Assembly (NCBI GenBank): GCA_004292705.1
Contig: RDXA01000352.1
Coordinates: 1-16,435, forward strand
Source of the DNA: Sphingomonadales bacterium
GTDB lineage: Bacteria; Pseudomonadota; Alphaproteobacteria; Sphingomonadales; Sphingomonadaceae
Length of the DNA: 16,435 nucleotides
Direction: 5' to 3'
The notes below the pieces were generated by a model. That model saw only the letters and a program-made list of their open reading frames with translations. It had not been told where the DNA came from and ran no database searches. A program made the position numbers and the translations under genes. Shown one piece after another: positions 1-7,650 of the stretch (position 1 is its first letter; every line of letters starts with the position of its first letter).

Positions 1-457
1 GCGGGCTCAAAAGCTGGAGCCCGCGTTCGATCTTGGCACAGCTTTCGCCCTTGATCTGCTCGGCGATCATCTGCCCGACCAAAGCATCCACAAACGGCCG
101 CAAGGCTTCTTCCGGCATGCTCGAGATCATCGCTTGCATGTCCATGCCTCTGCCACCCTGAGCAGCGTTATCCTGTTGCATGAAGGTCTTCAGGAAGCGG
201 AACGCGCCCGGCCAGGCCTTGTCCTGCCCGGCCCGGAACGGAGCGATATAAGCGGCACCCTGTCGCGTCATGAAACCGCTTTGCGACAAGCGGTTGGCGC
301 AGCTGGTACGCGCGGCATCGAAAGCGATCGGCATCGCATAGACTGCCGCATCCGAGAGGTCGGCGGAATTGACGCAGGTCTGCTGCTGGGCCTGCACGGT
401 CTGTGCCGTCCCAAGCGCAGCGAGGGCGAGGGCAGGGGCGAGCATGCGGTGGTTCAT
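1..457 (-). CDS. Secreted protein of unknown function, 3' end beyond window
   Basis: I do not recognise this family. The frame is open from an ATG at 457 to the left edge with no stop, giving 152 visible residues. The N-terminus looks like a Sec signal peptide: a short basic start (MNHR), a hydrophobic run rich in Ala and Leu (residues 5-16) and a likely cleavage site after Ala23 (TVQA, then QQQ). The mature part has three cysteines (C28, C53, C140), a segment with aromatic residues and lysines (about 70-92), and a Met/Gln/Gly-rich stretch (about 93-114) before a helical-looking C-terminal part. A periplasmic location is inferred. The start is supported by a GAGGAG ribosome binding site seven bases upstream that overlaps the ispDF stop, so the gene is probably translated from the ispDF message. 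A role in isoprenoid synthesis does not follow from this. Existence of the gene is well supported; function is unknown. Confidence 0.75.
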   Translation of the reverse strand, partial: MNHRMLAPALALAALGTAQTVQAQQQTCVNSADLSDAAVYAMPIAFDAARTSCANRLSQSGFMTRQGAAYIAPFRAGQDKAWPGAFRFLKTFMQQDNAAQGGRGMDMQAMISSMPEEALRPFVDALVGQMIAEQIKGESCAKIERGLQLLSP

Positions 458-464
458 GGCGGGA

Positions 465-470
465 CTCCTC
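465..470 (-). promoter_or_regulatory. Ribosome binding site of the secreted protein, overlapping the ispDF stop
   Basis: GAGGAG on the minus strand lies seven bases before the ATG at 457. The ispDF stop TGA (471-469) runs straight into it (TGAGGAG), which suggests coupled translation and fixes the start of the downstream gene. Confidence 0.6.
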
Positions 471-1629
471 AAAGTGCGCGTGTGACAAGAACGACGGCCT
501 GGGCGGCGATGCCCTCGCCACGGCCGGTGAAGCCGAGTTTCTCGGTGGTGGTGGCCTTGATGCTGACGGCGGTTTCGGTGAGCCCCATCAGCCGGGCGAC
601 CTCGGCGCGCATCGCCGGGCGGTGGGGGCCGATCTTGGGGGCCTCGCAGATGAGGGTAAGGTCGACATTGGCGACCGCATAGCCCGCCGCCCGCGCCAGT
701 TCGACAGCATGGGCAAGGAATTGCCCCGAACGTGCGCCGCGCCACTGCGGGTCGCTCGGCGGAAAGTGGGTGCCGATATCGCCTTCGCCCACAGCGCCCA
801 GCACGGCATCGGTGATCGCATGGAGCGCAACATCGGCGTCCGAATGACCGGCAAGGCCCTTGTCATGCGGGATCAGAATGCCGCCCAGCCACAGCTCCTC
901 GCCTGGCTCAAGCCGGTGGACATCAAAGCCTTGCCCGATGCGGAAGGTAGGGGCGGTGTCGATGTTCACGAAATCCTCCGCAAAGGTGATTTTCTTGAGG
1001 CGCTCGTCACCTTCGACAAGCGCGACTGAACCCAGGCTTGCCGTCAGCACCTGAGCATCGTCCCCCGCGTCGGTTGTGCCCGTCCAGGCGCGGTGCGCGG
1101 TGATGATGGCGGAAAAGCGGAATGCTTGCGGAGTCTGGACCCGGCGCAGCGCCGCGCGCTCTGCCTTCCCGCCCATCGTGCCATCCGCACCGGCAAGGGC
1201 GAGGCTGTCAACCACTGGCAGCACAGGGATCGCACCGGGGTGCTGAGCGAGAGCCGCCAGCAGCCGTTCGATCACCGAATGCGGAAGATCGGGGCGGGCG
1301 GCGTCGTGGATCAGCACATGATCGGGCACGGCAGCATCAAGCGCCTCAAGCCCGGCGCGCACCGAATCCTGCCGGGTCGCGCCGCCAATGACAAAGGTGA
1401 CGCCCGCGATCCCTGTCAGGGCTGCCTCGGCATGGTCTAGTGCGTCCGGCGCGATGACCACCAGCAGTGGCTCGGCCCCGGCGCCCTTCAGGGTCTCAAC
1501 CGAATGGCGGATCAGCGGCTTTCCGCGCCACGAGCTGAACTGTTTGGGAGTGTCGCCGCCGACGCGCAGGCCCTTGCCGGCAGCTACCACGATTGCCGCA
1601 AATGGGGGTAGGGACATGGGGAGCGCCAT
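469..1629 (-). CDS. ispDF: Bifunctional IspD/IspF enzyme of the MEP isoprenoid pathway
   Basis: This 386-residue fusion catalyses two non-consecutive steps of the cytosolic MEP pathway: CTP-dependent cytidylyl transfer to methylerythritol 4-phosphate (IspD) and cyclisation to the 2,4-cyclodiphosphate (IspF). The IspD half (about 8-225) shows the nucleotide-binding AAGKGLRVG near residues 16-24 followed by PKQ (28-30), HDAARP (108-113) and RVQTPQAF (163-170). The IspF half (about 229-386) shows GFDVH with metal ligands D236 and H238, SDAD (263-266), a third likely ligand H270, DIGTHFPPSDP (284-294) and the C-terminal TTTEKLGFTGRGEGIAAQAV (360-379). Both active sites look complete. Fusion of the two domains is common in alphaproteobacteria. 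The start is taken at 1629; an ATG at 1617 (Met5) is possible because neither has a strong Shine-Dalgarno. It is divergent from dusB and followed closely by a secreted-protein gene. Confidence 0.96.
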   Translation of the reverse strand: MALPMSLPPFAAIVVAAGKGLRVGGDTPKQFSSWRGKPLIRHSVETLKGAGAEPLLVVIAPDALDHAEAALTGIAGVTFVIGGATRQDSVRAGLEALDAAVPDHVLIHDAARPDLPHSVIERLLAALAQHPGAIPVLPVVDSLALAGADGTMGGKAERAALRRVQTPQAFRFSAIITAHRAWTGTTDAGDDAQVLTASLGSVALVEGDERLKKITFAEDFVNIDTAPTFRIGQGFDVHRLEPGEELWLGGILIPHDKGLAGHSDADVALHAITDAVLGAVGEGDIGTHFPPSDPQWRGARSGQFLAHAVELARAAGYAVANVDLTLICEAPKIGPHRPAMRAEVARLMGLTETAVSIKATTTEKLGFTGRGEGIAAQAVVLVTRAL

Positions 1630-1687
1630 CGGGCCGTTCGCTTAGGGTCTGGACGCGCTTTCGGCAATCCACTAAGCGCTTGCTCAA

Positions 1688-1716
1688 ATTTTAGGCAATC
1701 CTTTCCGCCATGACCA
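1688..1716 (-). promoter_or_regulatory. Possible sigma70-type promoter of ispDF in the dusB/ispDF divergent region
   Basis: On the minus strand TAAAAT (1693-1688, five of six matches to the -10 consensus) lies 17 bases after TGGTCA (1716-1711, four of six matches to the -35). This would give a leader of roughly 50 bases before the ispDF start. The -35 half overlaps the dusB start codon. I find no equally good plus-strand promoter for dusB. The rest of the 80-base region (1630-1709) has a direct repeat GGCAATCC (1663-1670, 1694-1701) and a 7-base inverted repeat CGCTTAG/CTAAGCG (1639-1645, 1672-1678), both short enough to be chance. Confidence 0.3.
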
Positions 1717-2726
1717 TGCTTCCTTCTCCTCCAGCGCTCAAACCGATTGCCATCGGCCCCGTCACGGTGGCTGAGCCGGTGCTGCTCGCGCCGATGACGG
1801 GCGTTACCGACATGCCTTTCCGAACACTGGTTCGGCGCTATGGATCAGGGCTCAACGTTACCGAGATGGTCGCCAGCGAAGCGGCGATCCGCGAGACGCG
1901 GCAGAGCATGCAGAAAACGGCCTGGGACAGGATCGAAGAGCCGGTGTCGATGCAACTGGTTGGCTGCGATCCTGCCAGCATGGCCGAAGCGGCGAAGCTG
2001 CAAGAAGGCAATGGCGCAGCGATCATCGATATCAATTTCGGATGCCCGGTGCGCAAGGTCGTCGGCCAACTGGCTGGCAGCGCCCTGATGCGCGAAGTCC
2101 CGCTGGCAGTGCGGCTGATGGAGGCGACCGTCAAGGCGGTGAAGGTGCCGGTGACGGTGAAGATGCGGATGGGCTGGTGCCACGACAGCCTCAACGCGCC
2201 CGATCTTGCCCGCATGGCCGAAGATATCGGCGTCAAGATGATCACCGTTCATGGTCGCACCCGAAACCAGATGTACAAGGGCAGCGCAGACTGGGCCTTT
2301 GTCCGCAAGGTGAAGGACGCGGTCGGCATTCCTGTCATTGTCAACGGCGACATCTGCACCATCGAGGATGCGGCGAAAGCGCTCGAACAGTCGGGCGCGG
2401 ACGGACTGATGATCGGGCGCGGGGCCTATGGCAAACCGTGGTTGCTCGGGCAGGTGATGCACTGGTTGCGCACTGGCGAGGCGCGTCAGGCCCCAGGCAT
2501 CGACGAACAGTTTGCACTGGTGGTGGAACATTACCGGCGGATGCTCGATCACTATGGCCGCGATACCGGCGTCAAAATGGCGCGCAAGCATTTGGGCTGG
2601 TACACCAAGGGCTTGCATGGCTCGGCCGAGTTCCGCAATCAGGTCAACTTCATCGATGCCGCGGATCAGGTGCTGGACGAGATCGAGCGCTTTTATGCTC
2701 CTTTTCTGATGCAGCAGGCCGCCTGA
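1710..2726 (+). CDS. dusB: tRNA-dihydrouridine synthase DusB (NifR3)
   Basis: This 338-residue protein belongs to the FMN-dependent Dus family, which reduces specific uridines in tRNA with NADPH. Visible signatures are APMTGVTD (27-34) at the first strand of the TIM barrel, the active-site loop INFGCPVRKV with the catalytic-type cysteine C112, KMR (151-153), HGRTR (181-185), NGDI (212-215) and the phosphate-binding GRGA (236-239). The C-terminal part (about 255-338) fits the helical tRNA-binding domain. Length matches the family. The first ATG at 1710 is used; Met3 is equally possible and no strong ribosome binding site separates them. It is the first gene of the dusB-ntrB-ntrC unit; the old name nifR3 comes from this linkage, which reflects shared transcription rather than a direct role in nitrogen sensing. 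Its stop is two bases from the ntrB start. Confidence 0.95.
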   Translation: MTMLPSPPALKPIAIGPVTVAEPVLLAPMTGVTDMPFRTLVRRYGSGLNVTEMVASEAAIRETRQSMQKTAWDRIEEPVSMQLVGCDPASMAEAAKLQEGNGAAIIDINFGCPVRKVVGQLAGSALMREVPLAVRLMEATVKAVKVPVTVKMRMGWCHDSLNAPDLARMAEDIGVKMITVHGRTRNQMYKGSADWAFVRKVKDAVGIPVIVNGDICTIEDAAKALEQSGADGLMIGRGAYGKPWLLGQVMHWLRTGEARQAPGIDEQFALVVEHYRRMLDHYGRDTGVKMARKHLGWYTKGLHGSAEFRNQVNFIDAADQVLDEIERFYAPFLMQQAA

Positions 2727-2728
2727 GC

Positions 2729-3838
2729 ATGGCGAGCCTTTCCGTGGAATCGCAGTCCGGCGCGCGGCCTGACGCGCGTGCCCAACTATCCGGCATGATT
2801 TTCGCCGTGGTGTTGATCGACGCCGCGGGCTTTATCGCAGAGGTCAACCATGCGGCCGAAGACCTGCTCGGCACCAGCGCCAACCGCCTTATCGGTGCCC
2901 GGCTGACCGATCGCATTGGTCCGCTAGACGCCCGCGTCGAGGCACGGCTTGCGGCGGCGGATGAAGCGCTGGTCGCGCGCGATCTGGCGATTCATGTCGG
3001 CCAGCAGGAAACCCGCGTCAATCTTACCGCGTCGCCGCTCGGAGGGTTTCCGGGCTGGCGTGTGGTGACGCTCTCGCAGGTCGGCCATGATGAGGCGGCG
3101 AACCAGGCCGGCGGCGAAGCGCTGCTTGGTGCCCCGGCTGTGCTCGCGCATGAGATCAAGAATCCGCTGGCTGCGATCCGCGGAGCTGGGCAGCTCGTGG
3201 AGCGTAAACTCCCTGACGCCGACAAGAAGCTGGCGCGGATGATCACCGACGAGGTTGATCGTATCGCCCGCCTGATCGACCGCATGCAGCAACTTGGCAG
3301 CACCCGCACTGGCCCGGTTGATGCCTGCAATCCGCATGAGGCCATCCGCGCGGCTTTGGCTACGATGCGCGCAGCCGGAAGCGCGCTTGGCGAGGTCGAG
3401 ATCCGCGAGGAGTTCGATCCCTCGCTGCCGCCACTGCTGGCCAACCGCGATGCACTCCAACAGGTGCTCATCAATCTCGTTTCCAATGCCCGAGACGCGG
3501 CGTTGGGGCCCGGTGGTCCCGGAGCGAAGGCCGCTGTGGTGATCGTCCAGACGCGCTTTGTCAGCGGGCTTGCCTTCAGCGCCATCCGTAACGGGCGCGC
3601 AGTAGCCCTACCGATCGAGATCACCATCAGCGATAACGGCCCAGGCATTGATCCGGCACTACAGGGCCATGTGTTCGAGCCCTTTGTTTCCTCCAAGCCT
3701 GCTGGTCAGGGGCTCGGGCTGTCTCTGGTGCGCAAGCTGGTCCGCGACATGAACGGCAATGTCAGCTTTGATCGCGATGCGCGCGCGGGGCTTACTCATT
3801 TTCGCCTGCATTTGCCACAAGCGCAGGACCTCGCTTAG
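2729..3838 (+). CDS. ntrB: Nitrogen regulation sensor histidine kinase NtrB (GlnL)
   Basis: A 369-residue soluble two-component kinase; no transmembrane segment is visible. It has an N-terminal PAS-like sensor (about 20-120), a dimerisation/phosphoacceptor region with the H-box AHEIKNPL containing His141, and a C-terminal ATPase with an N-box around residues 244-258 (NLVSNARDAA), G1 DNGPGID (302-308), the F-box FEPF and G2 GQGLGL (327-332). In the known pathway NtrB is controlled by the PII protein and phosphorylates or dephosphorylates NtrC according to nitrogen status. The frame stays open far upstream, overlapping dusB out of frame, but the ATG at 2729, two bases after the dusB stop, gives the expected length and a family-like N-terminus. 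The upstream extension is a shadow. The ntrC start follows three bases after its stop, so the genes are very probably cotranscribed. Confidence 0.94.
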   Translation: MASLSVESQSGARPDARAQLSGMIFAVVLIDAAGFIAEVNHAAEDLLGTSANRLIGARLTDRIGPLDARVEARLAAADEALVARDLAIHVGQQETRVNLTASPLGGFPGWRVVTLSQVGHDEAANQAGGEALLGAPAVLAHEIKNPLAAIRGAGQLVERKLPDADKKLARMITDEVDRIARLIDRMQQLGSTRTGPVDACNPHEAIRAALATMRAAGSALGEVEIREEFDPSLPPLLANRDALQQVLINLVSNARDAALGPGGPGAKAAVVIVQTRFVSGLAFSAIRNGRAVALPIEITISDNGPGIDPALQGHVFEPFVSSKPAGQGLGLSLVRKLVRDMNGNVSFDRDARAGLTHFRLHLPQAQDLA

Positions 3839-3841
3839 GCC

Positions 3842-5284
3842 ATGCCGAGCACGTCCGCTGATGCGATCCTTCTGGTGGAAGATGACATCGCGATTGCGAC
3901 GGTCATCATTGCCGCTCTGGAAGACGAAGGCTTCGCGATCACCCATTGCACCAGCATCGCCGGGCGCGACAAGCAGCTTGGCAGCCGCAGCTTTGCGGTG
4001 ATGCTTACCGATGTGATCCTCGAAGATGGCGACGGCTTGGCGAGCCTTGCGGCGGTGCGCGATCGCGCGCCCGACATGCCGGTGATCGTGCTCTCGGCTC
4101 AAAACACGCTCGATACCGCTGTGCGCGCGAGCGAAAGTGACGCCTTTGAATACTTCCCCAAGCCTTTCGATCTCGACGAGCTGGTGCAAGCCGTCCGGCA
4201 GGCGGCAGGGGCACGCGCGCCTGCGGTCGACACGGCCAGCACCACGCTGCAGGGCGAGGGCGAGAAGATGCCGCTGGTCGGGCGCAGTCCGGCGATGCAG
4301 GGGGTCTACCGGATGATCACGCGCGTGCTGCGTAATGATCTGACCGTGCTCATCACTGGCGAAAGCGGCACCGGCAAGGAACTGGTGGCCGAGGCTATCC
4401 ACGAACTCGGCAACCGCCGCACCGGACCGTTTGTGGCGGTCAACACCGCCGCGATTCCCGCCGATCTCGTCGAAAGCGAGCTGTTCGGCCACGAGAAAGG
4501 CGCCTTCACCGGCGCCATCGCGCAGGCTATCGGCAAGTTCGAACAGGCCAATGGCGGCACGCTGTTCCTCGATGAAATCGGCGACATGCCTGCCGAGGCC
4601 CAGACCCGGCTGCTGCGCGCGTTGCAATCGGGGCGCATCCGGCGCGTGGGCGGGCGGCAGGAAATTGCTGTCAATGTCCGTATCATCGCTGCCACCAACC
4701 GTGACCTCACGCCGATGATCGCGGCCGGCACGTTCCGCGAAGACCTGTTCTATCGCCTCAACGTGGTGCCGATCGTGCTCCCGCCCTTGCGTGAGCGGCG
4801 AGAGGATATTGCTGCGCTGGCGCAGCATTTCCTCGTCCTTGCCGCCGAAGATGGTTTGCCACGCAGGGTGCTGACGGGCGAGGCGATTGAAAAGCTGGAG
4901 CAACGCAGCTGGCGGGGCAATGTGCGCGAGCTGCGTAACGTGGTCTACCGCCTTGCGCTGATGGCGCGCGAAGAACGGATCGATGCCGATAGTGTGATCG
5001 ACATAATGGGGGCTGAAATGACCCCAGCAAGCGTGCCACAGGGGGACGGGCAGGGTGGGTTCGGCGCAGCGTTGGCTGGCTGGCTTACTGCCGAAAGCCC
5101 CCCGCCTGGAGCTGTTTATCACCGCGCACTTGCGGCCTTCGAGAAACCGTTGATCGAATATGCACTTGGTCGAACAGGCGGGAACCAGCTGCGCGCAGCC
5201 CAACTGCTCGGGATCAACCGCAACACCCTTCGCAAGCGGATCGGCGAACTGGGACTTGAGCCAGACCGCTTCTCGCCCTCCTGA
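3842..5284 (+). CDS. ntrC: Nitrogen regulation response regulator NtrC (GlnG), sigma54 activator
   Basis: 480 residues with the full three-part layout of NtrC. The receiver (about 6-120) has the acidic pocket EDD (13-15), phosphoacceptor D57 and conserved K107. The AAA+ domain (about 143-375) has Walker A GESGTGKE (173-180), the sigma54-contacting GAFTGA loop (220-225), Walker B LFLDEIGD (241-248) and WRGNVREL (357-364). The C-terminal Fis-type helix-turn-helix lies at about 443-472 (GGNQLRAAQLLGINRNTLRKRI). When phosphorylated by NtrB, NtrC hydrolyses ATP to open sigma54 promoters of nitrogen-assimilation genes. All motifs look intact, so it should be a functional activator. No sigma54 promoter of correct spacing was found by eye in the window, so its targets probably lie elsewhere. 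The region after the stop shows no convincing terminator. Confidence 0.96.
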   Translation: MPSTSADAILLVEDDIAIATVIIAALEDEGFAITHCTSIAGRDKQLGSRSFAVMLTDVILEDGDGLASLAAVRDRAPDMPVIVLSAQNTLDTAVRASESDAFEYFPKPFDLDELVQAVRQAAGARAPAVDTASTTLQGEGEKMPLVGRSPAMQGVYRMITRVLRNDLTVLITGESGTGKELVAEAIHELGNRRTGPFVAVNTAAIPADLVESELFGHEKGAFTGAIAQAIGKFEQANGGTLFLDEIGDMPAEAQTRLLRALQSGRIRRVGGRQEIAVNVRIIAATNRDLTPMIAAGTFREDLFYRLNVVPIVLPPLRERREDIAALAQHFLVLAAEDGLPRRVLTGEAIEKLEQRSWRGNVRELRNVVYRLALMAREERIDADSVIDIMGAEMTPASVPQGDGQGGFGAALAGWLTAESPPPGAVYHRALAAFEKPLIEYALGRTGGNQLRAAQLLGINRNTLRKRIGELGLEPDRFSPS

Positions 5285-5348
5285 CTGACGCACGTCCTGC
5301 ACGTCATGGCGCAAGCCTGCGAGATCCACGCAGTTTGATCTTGCATCT

Positions 5349-5376
5349 TTGCCACACCATTGTTGTAAAGTGGCAA
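5349..5376. promoter_or_regulatory. Perfect 7-base dyad just before ntrY, candidate operator
   Basis: TTGCCAC (5349-5355) and GTGGCAA (5370-5376) are exact inverted copies separated by 14 bases, with arm centres 21 bases apart, about two helical turns. The right arm ends two bases before the ntrY ATG. Weak promoter-like hexamers overlap it (TTGATC 5335-5340 with CATTGT 5358-5363; TTGCAT 5341-5346 with TGTAAA 5364-5369, both with 17-base spacing). A dimeric regulator bound here would block ntrY expression. As a chance dyad it is also possible. The rest of the 94-base ntrC-ntrY gap holds a 7-base direct repeat GCACGTC (5290-5296, 5299-5305) and nothing else I can identify. Confidence 0.35.
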
Positions 5377-5378
5377 CG

Positions 5379-7604
5379 ATGGAGCAGCCGGCACCCAAGA
5401 CTTCGGGCTTTACCTTGCGGCAACCGCCGCGCTGGTGGCGGCATGTTGTGCTTGCCGCCCGCCGAGCCAATCTGTTTCTGTGGCTAGAGGCCGTCGCGGT
5501 TCTGGGGCTGTTGGCGGCGATCGTGGCGACCTGGTCGGCCTATAGTCGCACCGGGCAGCCAGATGGCCTGCTGCCAACCACGCAGGTGTCGATACTGCTC
5601 ATGGCCACACTGGTGCCGGCGATGGCGTTGCTGGTGCTGCTCGGTCGCCGCCTCGCGCTGCGCCGCGCAGCGGGCAGCACGGCAAGGCTGCATGTGCGAC
5701 TGGTATTCTTCTTTTCGATGGTCGCGGCCTTGCCAACTCTTTTGGTGGCCGGCTTTGCAGCCTTCCTGTTCCAGACCGGAGTCGATTTCTGGTTTTCTGA
5801 CGAGTCCCGCGGGCTGATGGAGAACGCCAATGCGCTGGCGCAAAGCTATTATGATGCCAATCAGCGCAACGTTGAACAGAACACCATCGCTATGGCCACT
5901 GATATGCGCGAGACGCTCGCTCGGGTGCCAATCACTGATCCGGATTTCCCCGATTTCTATGCCTATCAGGCGCAAGGGCGCGAAATCTCGGAAAGTGCGA
6001 TTCTGCAACGTATGGCAGACGGATCCTTCCGCACTGCGGCGGCGCTCAATCTGACCAAGGATAACAGCCTGCTTGATTTCAGCCGTTCAGCACTCCCGCA
6101 GCTTGATCAGGGTGACTTTGCGGTGGTGGTCGGCAGCCCGGAGCGGATCGAAGCGCTGGTTCCGATTGACGCACAAAGCGGAGTCTATCTCTACAACGCC
6201 CGCACCACCGAAGAGACGATGTTCAATTCGTGGTCGCGTGCCCAGTCGATCGTCACTGCTTACGACCGCTTGACGGGAAGCGCCCGCACACTCCAGCTCC
6301 GCTTCAATATTGCGCTGGTGGGTGTAAGTTTGCTGCTAGTGGGTCTCGCCATCTGGTTCGCGCTGCGCTTTGCCGACCGGCAGGTTGAGCCGCTGACGGC
6401 GCTTGTCGGGGCGGCACGCAAGGTCGGGCAGGGCAATTTCGCACTCCGGCTCGATGGGCGCACGGGAGCGGACGAGATCGGCTTGCTCAACCGCGCCTTC
6501 AACCGCATGACCGCGCAGCTCGAAAAGCAGACTCAGGCTCTCGTCAGTGCCAACCGGCAGATTGATGACCGCCGCGCGTTTACTGAGGCAGTGCTGGAAT
6601 CCGTGACGGCGGGGGTGGTTTCGGTCGATAACGACGCACGCGTCACATTGATGAACTCCTCGGCACAGGCCTTGCTCGCGGCAGACGGCGAGGGCAGCAT
6701 GATCGGTCAGTCGCTCGAAGTCCTCTGTCCCGAACTGGTGCGCGTGATCACCGAGGGCAAGGAGCGCGCGGTTGTCACCCACGCCAAGGGCACCGAGATT
6801 CTGACGTTGGCAGTCAAGGTGGCGCCCGGTACCAATGGCCATGTCATCACTTTCGAGGATATCACGCGCCAACTGCTAGACCAGCGCCAAGCGGCGTGGT
6901 CCGACGTCGCTCGCCGGATCGCGCACGAAATCAAGAACCCGCTCACCCCGATCCAGCTCGCCACAGAGCGCCTCAAGCGCCGCTATCGCACGCAGGTGGA
7001 AGATAGCGAGCGAGACCTGTTTGATGATCTCACCAGCACCATCGTTCGTCAGGTCGGCGACCTCAGGAAAATGGTCGACGAGTTTTCCTCCTTTGCGCGG
7101 CTACCCAAGCCGGTATTCCGCGATGAGGACGCGCTCGACCTCGTCCGGCAAGCGGTGTTCCTGCAAGAAGTCGCGCATTCCGGCATCGCTTTCAGCGTGG
7201 CCTCGTCCGAATTGATCGACCGCGAAGTCCGCTGTGACCGCCACCAGTTTGGTCAGGCGATGACCAACGTGCTGAAGAACGCGGTCGAAGCGGTTGAGGC
7301 GCGCGCGGCTGAGACGCAGGGTGACTATGCTGGTCAAATCTCCGTCACAATGCGTGATGCAGGCGAGTTGGTGCTGGTCATCATCGAGGACAACGGCATC
7401 GGCCTTCCCGCCGACCGCGAGCGGATTATCGAACCCTATGTGACCACCCGCGAAAAAGGCACCGGCCTTGGGCTCGCGATCGTCAACAAGATCGTCGACG
7501 AGCACGGCGGCGATATGAGCTTTGCCAGCGGCCCGAGCGGTGGCACCCGCGTCACCTTGCGCTTCGCCCGCAATCCTGTTCCCGATGAAGGTAGCTCGGC
7601 GTGA
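5379..7604 (+). CDS. ntrY: Membrane sensor histidine kinase NtrY
   Basis: 741 residues, typical NtrY size. Hydrophobic segments at about 33-53, 69-89, 106-131 and 309-329 anchor the protein in the inner membrane. The stretch 132-308 between the third and fourth is the presumed periplasmic sensor region. A HAMP linker follows (about 330-385), then a PAS domain (about 395-500), the H-box ARRIAHEIKNPLTP with His516, an N-box at about 624-640, G1 DNGIGLP (671-677) and G2 GTGLGLA (694-700). NtrY is the cognate kinase of NtrX; in alphaproteobacteria the pair has been linked to nitrogen metabolism, redox and envelope functions. The frame can start at a TTG at 5349, but the ATG at 5379 is preferred because the TTG lies inside the dyad and adds an atypical MPHHCCKVAT leader. 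The ribosome binding site is weak. ntrX begins 46 bases after the stop. Confidence 0.94.
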   Translation: MEQPAPKTSGFTLRQPPRWWRHVVLAARRANLFLWLEAVAVLGLLAAIVATWSAYSRTGQPDGLLPTTQVSILLMATLVPAMALLVLLGRRLALRRAAGSTARLHVRLVFFFSMVAALPTLLVAGFAAFLFQTGVDFWFSDESRGLMENANALAQSYYDANQRNVEQNTIAMATDMRETLARVPITDPDFPDFYAYQAQGREISESAILQRMADGSFRTAAALNLTKDNSLLDFSRSALPQLDQGDFAVVVGSPERIEALVPIDAQSGVYLYNARTTEETMFNSWSRAQSIVTAYDRLTGSARTLQLRFNIALVGVSLLLVGLAIWFALRFADRQVEPLTALVGAARKVGQGNFALRLDGRTGADEIGLLNRAFNRMTAQLEKQTQALVSANRQIDDRRAFTEAVLESVTAGVVSVDNDARVTLMNSSAQALLAADGEGSMIGQSLEVLCPELVRVITEGKERAVVTHAKGTEILTLAVKVAPGTNGHVITFEDITRQLLDQRQAAWSDVARRIAHEIKNPLTPIQLATERLKRRYRTQVEDSERDLFDDLTSTIVRQVGDLRKMVDEFSSFARLPKPVFRDEDALDLVRQAVFLQEVAHSGIAFSVASSELIDREVRCDRHQFGQAMTNVLKNAVEAVEARAAETQGDYAGQISVTMRDAGELVLVIIEDNGIGLPADRERIIEPYVTTREKGTGLGLAIVNKIVDEHGGDMSFASGPSGGTRVTLRFARNPVPDEGSSA

Positions 7605-7636
7605 TCTCTCTTCCTGCTTTTCCAGATCTACCATGC

Positions 7637-7641
7637 GAAGG
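7637..7641 (+). promoter_or_regulatory. Ribosome binding site fixing the ntrX start
   Basis: AAGGA lies nine bases before the ATG at 7651. Other in-frame Met codons upstream, such as 7633, lack such a site and would add residues before the receiver domain that look like non-coding sequence. Confidence 0.55.
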
Positions 7642-7650
7642 ACCCGCCCA

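Noticed and set aside
168..521. 117-codon minus-strand frame at the left edge
   Set aside because: It overlaps the secreted-protein gene in another frame and lacks its signal peptide and ribosome binding site.
1651..1665. Sigma54 promoter before dusB (GGACGCGCTTTCGGC)
   Set aside because: The spacing is one base too long and the flanking TGGCAC/TTGC bases are poor.
1845..2618. 257-codon minus-strand frame, His-rich, inside dusB
   Set aside because: The His-rich composition is what antisense reading of this dusB frame produces; dusB itself is intact.
2042..2728. N-terminal extension of ntrB overlapping dusB
   Set aside because: The extension reads as out-of-frame dusB; the ATG at 2729, two bases after the dusB stop, gives the family length.
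5286..5306. Terminator after ntrC
   Set aside because: Only five complementary bases (TGACG/CGTCA) around an 11-base loop and no T-run; the region instead shows a short direct repeat.
3659..5470. Long open frame (603 codons) antisense to ntrC
   Set aside because: It mirrors a complete, motif-bearing ntrC. Long antisense frames are expected in GC-rich DNA, and its translation shows no recognisable domain.
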